From: Stenotrophomonas maltophilia
Lineage (GTDB): Bacteria; Pseudomonadota; Gammaproteobacteria; Xanthomonadales; Xanthomonadaceae
Assembly (NCBI RefSeq): GCF_006970445.1
Contig: NZ_CP033877.1
Span: 3,542,750-3,606,749 of the forward strand
Direction: 5' to 3'
Length of the DNA: 64,000 nucleotides
The position numbers were made by a program, and so were the translations under genes. Shown here in pieces: positions 60,991 through 64,000 of this stretch. How positions within the stretch are numbered: position 1 is the stretch's first letter; each line of letters begins with the position of its first letter. Below the pieces are notes generated by a model, which made no database searches, was not told the origin of the DNA, and worked only from the letters and a program-made list of their open reading frames with translations.

Positions 60991-62825
60991 CGCCCTTCCC
61001 TCTTCCTGCGTTCGTTTTCCAGCTGGAACTTGGCCCGCAGCAATGCGCCCGGATCATCCGGCACACGTCGCATCCACGCCTCGACTGCTTGCTGCTCCTC
61101 GCGCTGGCGCGGCGTGCGGCCCTCACCGCCCGGCACTGGCTTGCCGTCCTTGTCGGCCTCACCCTCGCGCGCCTGCTGCATCGCCTGCTGCATGCGCTGA
61201 CGTTGCTGTTCGTCGGCCTGCGCCTGCGCCTTGGCATCCTCCACCTGCGGCGGTGCCTGCTGGCCATCGCGGCCCCGCTCGCCGGGCTGCGGTTTCGACT
61301 GCGAGGTGTCATCGCCGGGCTTGGGTTGCCCCTGCTGGCCTGACGACGGTTGGCCCTGCCCGGGCGACGTCTGGCCCTGCTGCGGCTGCCCCTGTGGGTT
61401 CTGCTGGCCCTGCGGGCTCTGTGGTTGCTTCTGCTGCCCGTTCTGCGGCGGCTTCTGCTGATCCTGGCCCTGGCCGCCACCGGATTGCTTGCGCTTGCGT
61501 GCGGCATCGACCACGGCGCGGTTGGCCACCGCATCGGCCATGCCCGGATGCAGTGCCAGCGCACGGTCGTAGGCGGCGATCGCGTCGTCGTAGTTGCCTT
61601 CGCGCGCCAGCGTGTTGGCCAGGTTGTACCAACCGGCATCGTTGTCGATGCCTTCGAACTGTTTGCGTGCAGTGGCGAAGTCGCCCTTGCGGTACGCCTG
61701 AACCCCCTCGGCCAGGCGCTGATGCTGTACCTGGTCGCTACGCTTCCACAGCGTGCCCTGCGCGGGTTGCGAGGCCTGCGTCGCAGGCGCCTGCGCCTGC
61801 ACGTCATTCATCCATGGCATCAGGCCGACCGCGAGCACTGCTGCCAGCACCGCACGACGACGGAAGGCCAGCAGTGCCAGCAGCATCACCGGCGGCAGCA
61901 GCCAGAAGCCTTCGTCACGCCACTGCTTGCCTTCGCCCGGCCGCTGCGCCGCCGTGCCCTCGCGCGCGTCGAGTACACCGAGCGCACGCAGGTCGCTGTC
62001 ATCGGCGGAGATGCGTGCATAGCGGCCGCCACCTGCAGTAGCGACTGCACGCAGGCTGCCCTCATCCAGCGCAGCCTGGCGGATCTGCCCACTGCCATCG
62101 CGGTAGGCCGCACCGGCTGGCGTGCCCAGGCCCAGCACCGACACCTGCAGGCCCAGGCCGCGCGCCTGCGCCGCCGCCAGTGCCGCTTCGCTGTCTGCCT
62201 GATCGCTGACCAGCAGGATCTGCCCCTGCAGCGCACCGATCTGCCGCATCAAGCGTGTCGCCCAGTCGATGCCGCGGTCGGCACGCTGGCCATCACGCGG
62301 CATCACGTCCGGCGACAACGCATCCAGATACAGCGCGACGTTGCTGCCATCGTCGGTGAGCGGGGCCACGGTGTAGGCGTCATCGGCGTACACCACCAGA
62401 CCCACCTGTCCGCCCCGGCGCGCGCGCAGCAACTCGCCCAGTTTCGCCCGCGCCTGCAGCAGGCGTGACGGTGGCAGATCGGTTGCCGTGATCCGGCTGG
62501 ACAAGTCCAGCACCACCAGCAGCGGTGCGCTGGCCTGGAACATCGGTTGCGCCTGTTGGCGCCAGCTCGGCCCCGCCATTGCCAGCGATGCCAGTGCCCA
62601 GCCGAGCAGCAACACCCAGGGCAAACGTGCCCGCCGCCTTGCACCGGCGGCCAGCAGGTGCGGCAACAGGTGCGCGTCCACCGCCTGCCGCCACACATCA
62701 CTGCGCCGTTGCCGGTACAGCGCCAACGCGATGATCAGCGGCAGCGCCAGCAGTGCCCACAACCACTCGGGCCGCAGAAAGTGCAGCGCGTTCCAATCGG
62801 GAAGATTCGAAGCAAACGCGATCAT
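60987..62825 (-). CDS. BatB/BatC fusion: VWA domain plus TPR
   Basis: A 612-aa membrane protein. Two helices (about 20-37 and 50-70) precede a VWA domain (about 85-290) and a further helix pair at about 310-340. A TPR unit (about 380-450, GNYDDAIAAYDRALALHPG) and a Gln/Pro/Gly-rich tail with EEQQAVEAWMRRVPDDPGALLRAKF follow. It joins BatB and BatC, which are separate in Bacteroides. The MIDAS motif DLSSR lacks the last Ser of DxSxS, so metal binding may be weak. The ATG at 62825 overlaps the BatA stop by 4 nt. Confidence 0.88.
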   Translation of the reverse strand: MIAFASNLPDWNALHFLRPEWLWALLALPLIIALALYRQRRSDVWRQAVDAHLLPHLLAAGARRRARLPWVLLLGWALASLAMAGPSWRQQAQPMFQASAPLLVVLDLSSRITATDLPPSRLLQARAKLGELLRARRGGQVGLVVYADDAYTVAPLTDDGSNVALYLDALSPDVMPRDGQRADRGIDWATRLMRQIGALQGQILLVSDQADSEAALAAAQARGLGLQVSVLGLGTPAGAAYRDGSGQIRQAALDEGSLRAVATAGGGRYARISADDSDLRALGVLDAREGTAAQRPGEGKQWRDEGFWLLPPVMLLALLAFRRRAVLAAVLAVGLMPWMNDVQAQAPATQASQPAQGTLWKRSDQVQHQRLAEGVQAYRKGDFATARKQFEGIDNDAGWYNLANTLAREGNYDDAIAAYDRALALHPGMADAVANRAVVDAARKRKQSGGGQGQDQQKPPQNGQQKQPQSPQGQQNPQGQPQQGQTSPGQGQPSSGQQGQPKPGDDTSQSKPQPGERGRDGQQAPPQVEDAKAQAQADEQQRQRMQQAMQQAREGEADKDGKPVPGGEGRTPRQREEQQAVEAWMRRVPDDPGALLRAKFQLENERRKREGR

Positions 62826-63826
62826 CGGCGACGCTCCGGCCACAGCCATGCCAATGCGCCCAGCAGCAATGCCAGGCCCAACGGCCACGCATAGCGTTCC
62901 TCGCGCGGGCGCAGGCTCGGCCCCTTTGCGGCGACCGGCTCCAGGCGATCGAGCTCGGCATAGATGCCGGCCAGCTGCGCGGTGTCCCGCGCACGGAAGA
63001 ACTGGCCACCGGTCATGCTGGCGATCTTCTTCAGGGTGGCCTCATCGACCGGATCCTGGTCGGTGGAAATCGGGATACCAAACAAGCGCATGCTGCCATC
63101 GCCGCCAAACGCGACCGTGTGGATGCGCACGCCTTCGGCACGCGCCACTTCCGCGGCGCGCAGCGGCTCCAGCACACCGGCATTGCTGACACCATCGGTC
63201 AACAGGATCAGTACGCGCTGCCCCTCCGGCTGGCTGCGCATGCGCTTCACTGCCAGGCCGATGGCATCACCGATGGCGGTCTCGCGCCCGGCCAGGCCGA
63301 CCACGCTGTCGCGCAGCTGGTCGCGCACGCTGGCCAGGTCCGCGGTCAGCGGCGTGAGCGTGTAGGCGCGGTCGCCGAAGATCAGCAGGCCGACGCGGTC
63401 GCCGGCACGACGATCAAGGAAGTCGGCAAGCACGGCCTTGGCCGCGGTGAGGCGATCGACCGCCTGGCCGCCCAGCACCATGTCGCCCTCGCCCATGCTG
63501 CCGGACACATCCATCGCCAGCATCATCTGCCGCCCCTGCTGCGGCGGCGTGATGGCTTCGCCCAGCTGCTGCGGTCGCGCCAGCGCGATGCACAGTGCAC
63601 ACCAGCCCAGCCACAGCAGCAACGTGCGCAACCACGACACTTCAACACGGCCGCCACCAGACAGCGCTTCCAGTTCGGCAGCCGCATAAGGCACACGCAG
63701 TGCGGCGCCCGGTTCTGCACGGCGCTTCCACCAGTGCATCAGCAGCGGCAACGGCAGCGCCAGCAGGGCCAGCGGCCACGCCAGCTGCAGGTCCGGCCAT
63801 GGCCAGTAACTTGCCAGCAGGTTCAT
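62822..63826 (-). CDS. BatA-type VWA membrane protein
   Basis: A 334-aa protein. N-terminal helices (about 15-32, 65-85) come first. Next is a VWA domain with an intact MIDAS motif, DVSGS (D106, S108, S110), a Thr at GRETAIGDA and an Asp in LLTDGVSNAG. A final helix (about 310-328) ends it. BatA proteins are thought to form a complex with BatB in the inner membrane and to work with a MoxR ATPase, whose gene would lie beyond the right edge. The ATG at 63826 overlaps the upstream gene's stop by 4 nt. Confidence 0.88.
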   Translation of the reverse strand: MNLLASYWPWPDLQLAWPLALLALPLPLLMHWWKRRAEPGAALRVPYAAAELEALSGGGRVEVSWLRTLLLWLGWCALCIALARPQQLGEAITPPQQGRQMMLAMDVSGSMGEGDMVLGGQAVDRLTAAKAVLADFLDRRAGDRVGLLIFGDRAYTLTPLTADLASVRDQLRDSVVGLAGRETAIGDAIGLAVKRMRSQPEGQRVLILLTDGVSNAGVLEPLRAAEVARAEGVRIHTVAFGGDGSMRLFGIPISTDQDPVDEATLKKIASMTGGQFFRARDTAQLAGIYAELDRLEPVAAKGPSLRPREERYAWPLGLALLLGALAWLWPERRR

Positions 63827-64000
63827 CGGCGACGCTCCAGCAGCATCGCCAGATAGCGCTCGCGGGCCCAGCTGCGCACAGCCGCCACGTCGTTGCTGTC
63901 GACGCGCGGGCGATACGCGCCTTCGGCCAACAGGCTGCGGCGCGCATCGGGCAAGGTGCCCTGCGGGTCCAAGCGTTGCCACCAGGCATCATCGCGCAAC
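63823..64000 (-). CDS. DUF4381-like protein, C-terminal 58 residues
   Basis: Only the C-terminus is in the window: it opens LRDDAWWQRLDPQGTLPDAR and ends YLAMLLERRR. The pattern (W..LD..G..., LL.EGAYRPR, D..AVRSWARERY) and its place directly before a BatA gene match DUF4381, the small membrane protein found in Bat operons of Gammaproteobacteria. The start lies beyond the edge. Coupled to BatA by a 4-nt overlap. Confidence 0.65.
   Translation of the reverse strand, partial: LRDDAWWQRLDPQGTLPDARRSLLAEGAYRPRVDSNDVAAVRSWARERYLAMLLERRR

Overview
The window looks like a chromosomal segment of Stenotrophomonas, most likely the S. maltophilia complex. It is GC-rich, the gene set is typical of Xanthomonadaceae, and the intergenic spaces carry short palindromes that begin with GTAG, the hallmark of the SMAG repeats described from S. 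maltophilia. Coding density is high. No phage, plasmid or complete insertion sequence is present. The one clear accessory trace is a small island scar at a tRNA-Gly gene.

Layout. 1-6 kb: a partial gene, a candidate small RNA, a ColRS-like two-component system, three tandem secreted paralogues and rimK. 6-9.2 kb: a serine beta-lactamase-fold hydrolase divergent from a winged-helix regulator, then a 0.8 kb island remnant bounded by tRNA-Gly 3' ends. 9.3-19.2 kb: autotransporter esterase, thiS/thiG/trmB, an SLC13 permease, a Rieske protein, an FAH hydrolase, mscL and an M28 peptidase. 19.2-32.2 kb, all on the minus strand: two AGCS amino-acid symporters around an outer-membrane protein and an rRNA methyltransferase, a GNAT enzyme, an RND efflux pair, and a copper receptor with a His/Met-rich DUF2946 protein. 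32.7-36 kb: cysB divergent from cysK, and a macrodomain enzyme. 36-58 kb: central carbon genes (fba, pyk, pgk, gap, tkt) interleaved with DUF2339/DUF3999, ompW behind a perfect FNR box, an S1/P1 nuclease, an ETHE1-like enzyme, a BlaI/M56 signalling unit and an acetyl-CoA hydrolase. 58-64 kb: a dicarboxylate symporter and the Bat (aerotolerance-type) operon, which runs off the right edge.

The most unusual material is intergenic. Seven copies (E1-E7) of a roughly 100-bp element share a conserved core flanked by long arms. The arm sequence differs from copy to copy, yet the two arms of each copy remain complementary. Two inner hairpins also covary, so each copy can fold into a three-way junction. 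Six copies form three head-to-head pairs with 166-195 bp spacers. At the outer side of several copies lies a CAACAG-type triplet tract. A second family of hairpins (GGGGTCAGA...GACCCC, ten copies) shows the same arm covariation, and one copy has been absorbed into the N-terminus of an acetyltransferase gene. I could not place the E family in any family I know.

Six genes have a -10-like hexamer ending 6-7 nt before the start codon, which suggests leaderless transcripts. Regulatory sites with good symmetry lie upstream of ompW (FNR), the blaI-like gene, the cysB/cysK pair, the winged-helix/hydrolase pair and the outer-membrane protein at 20.7 kb.
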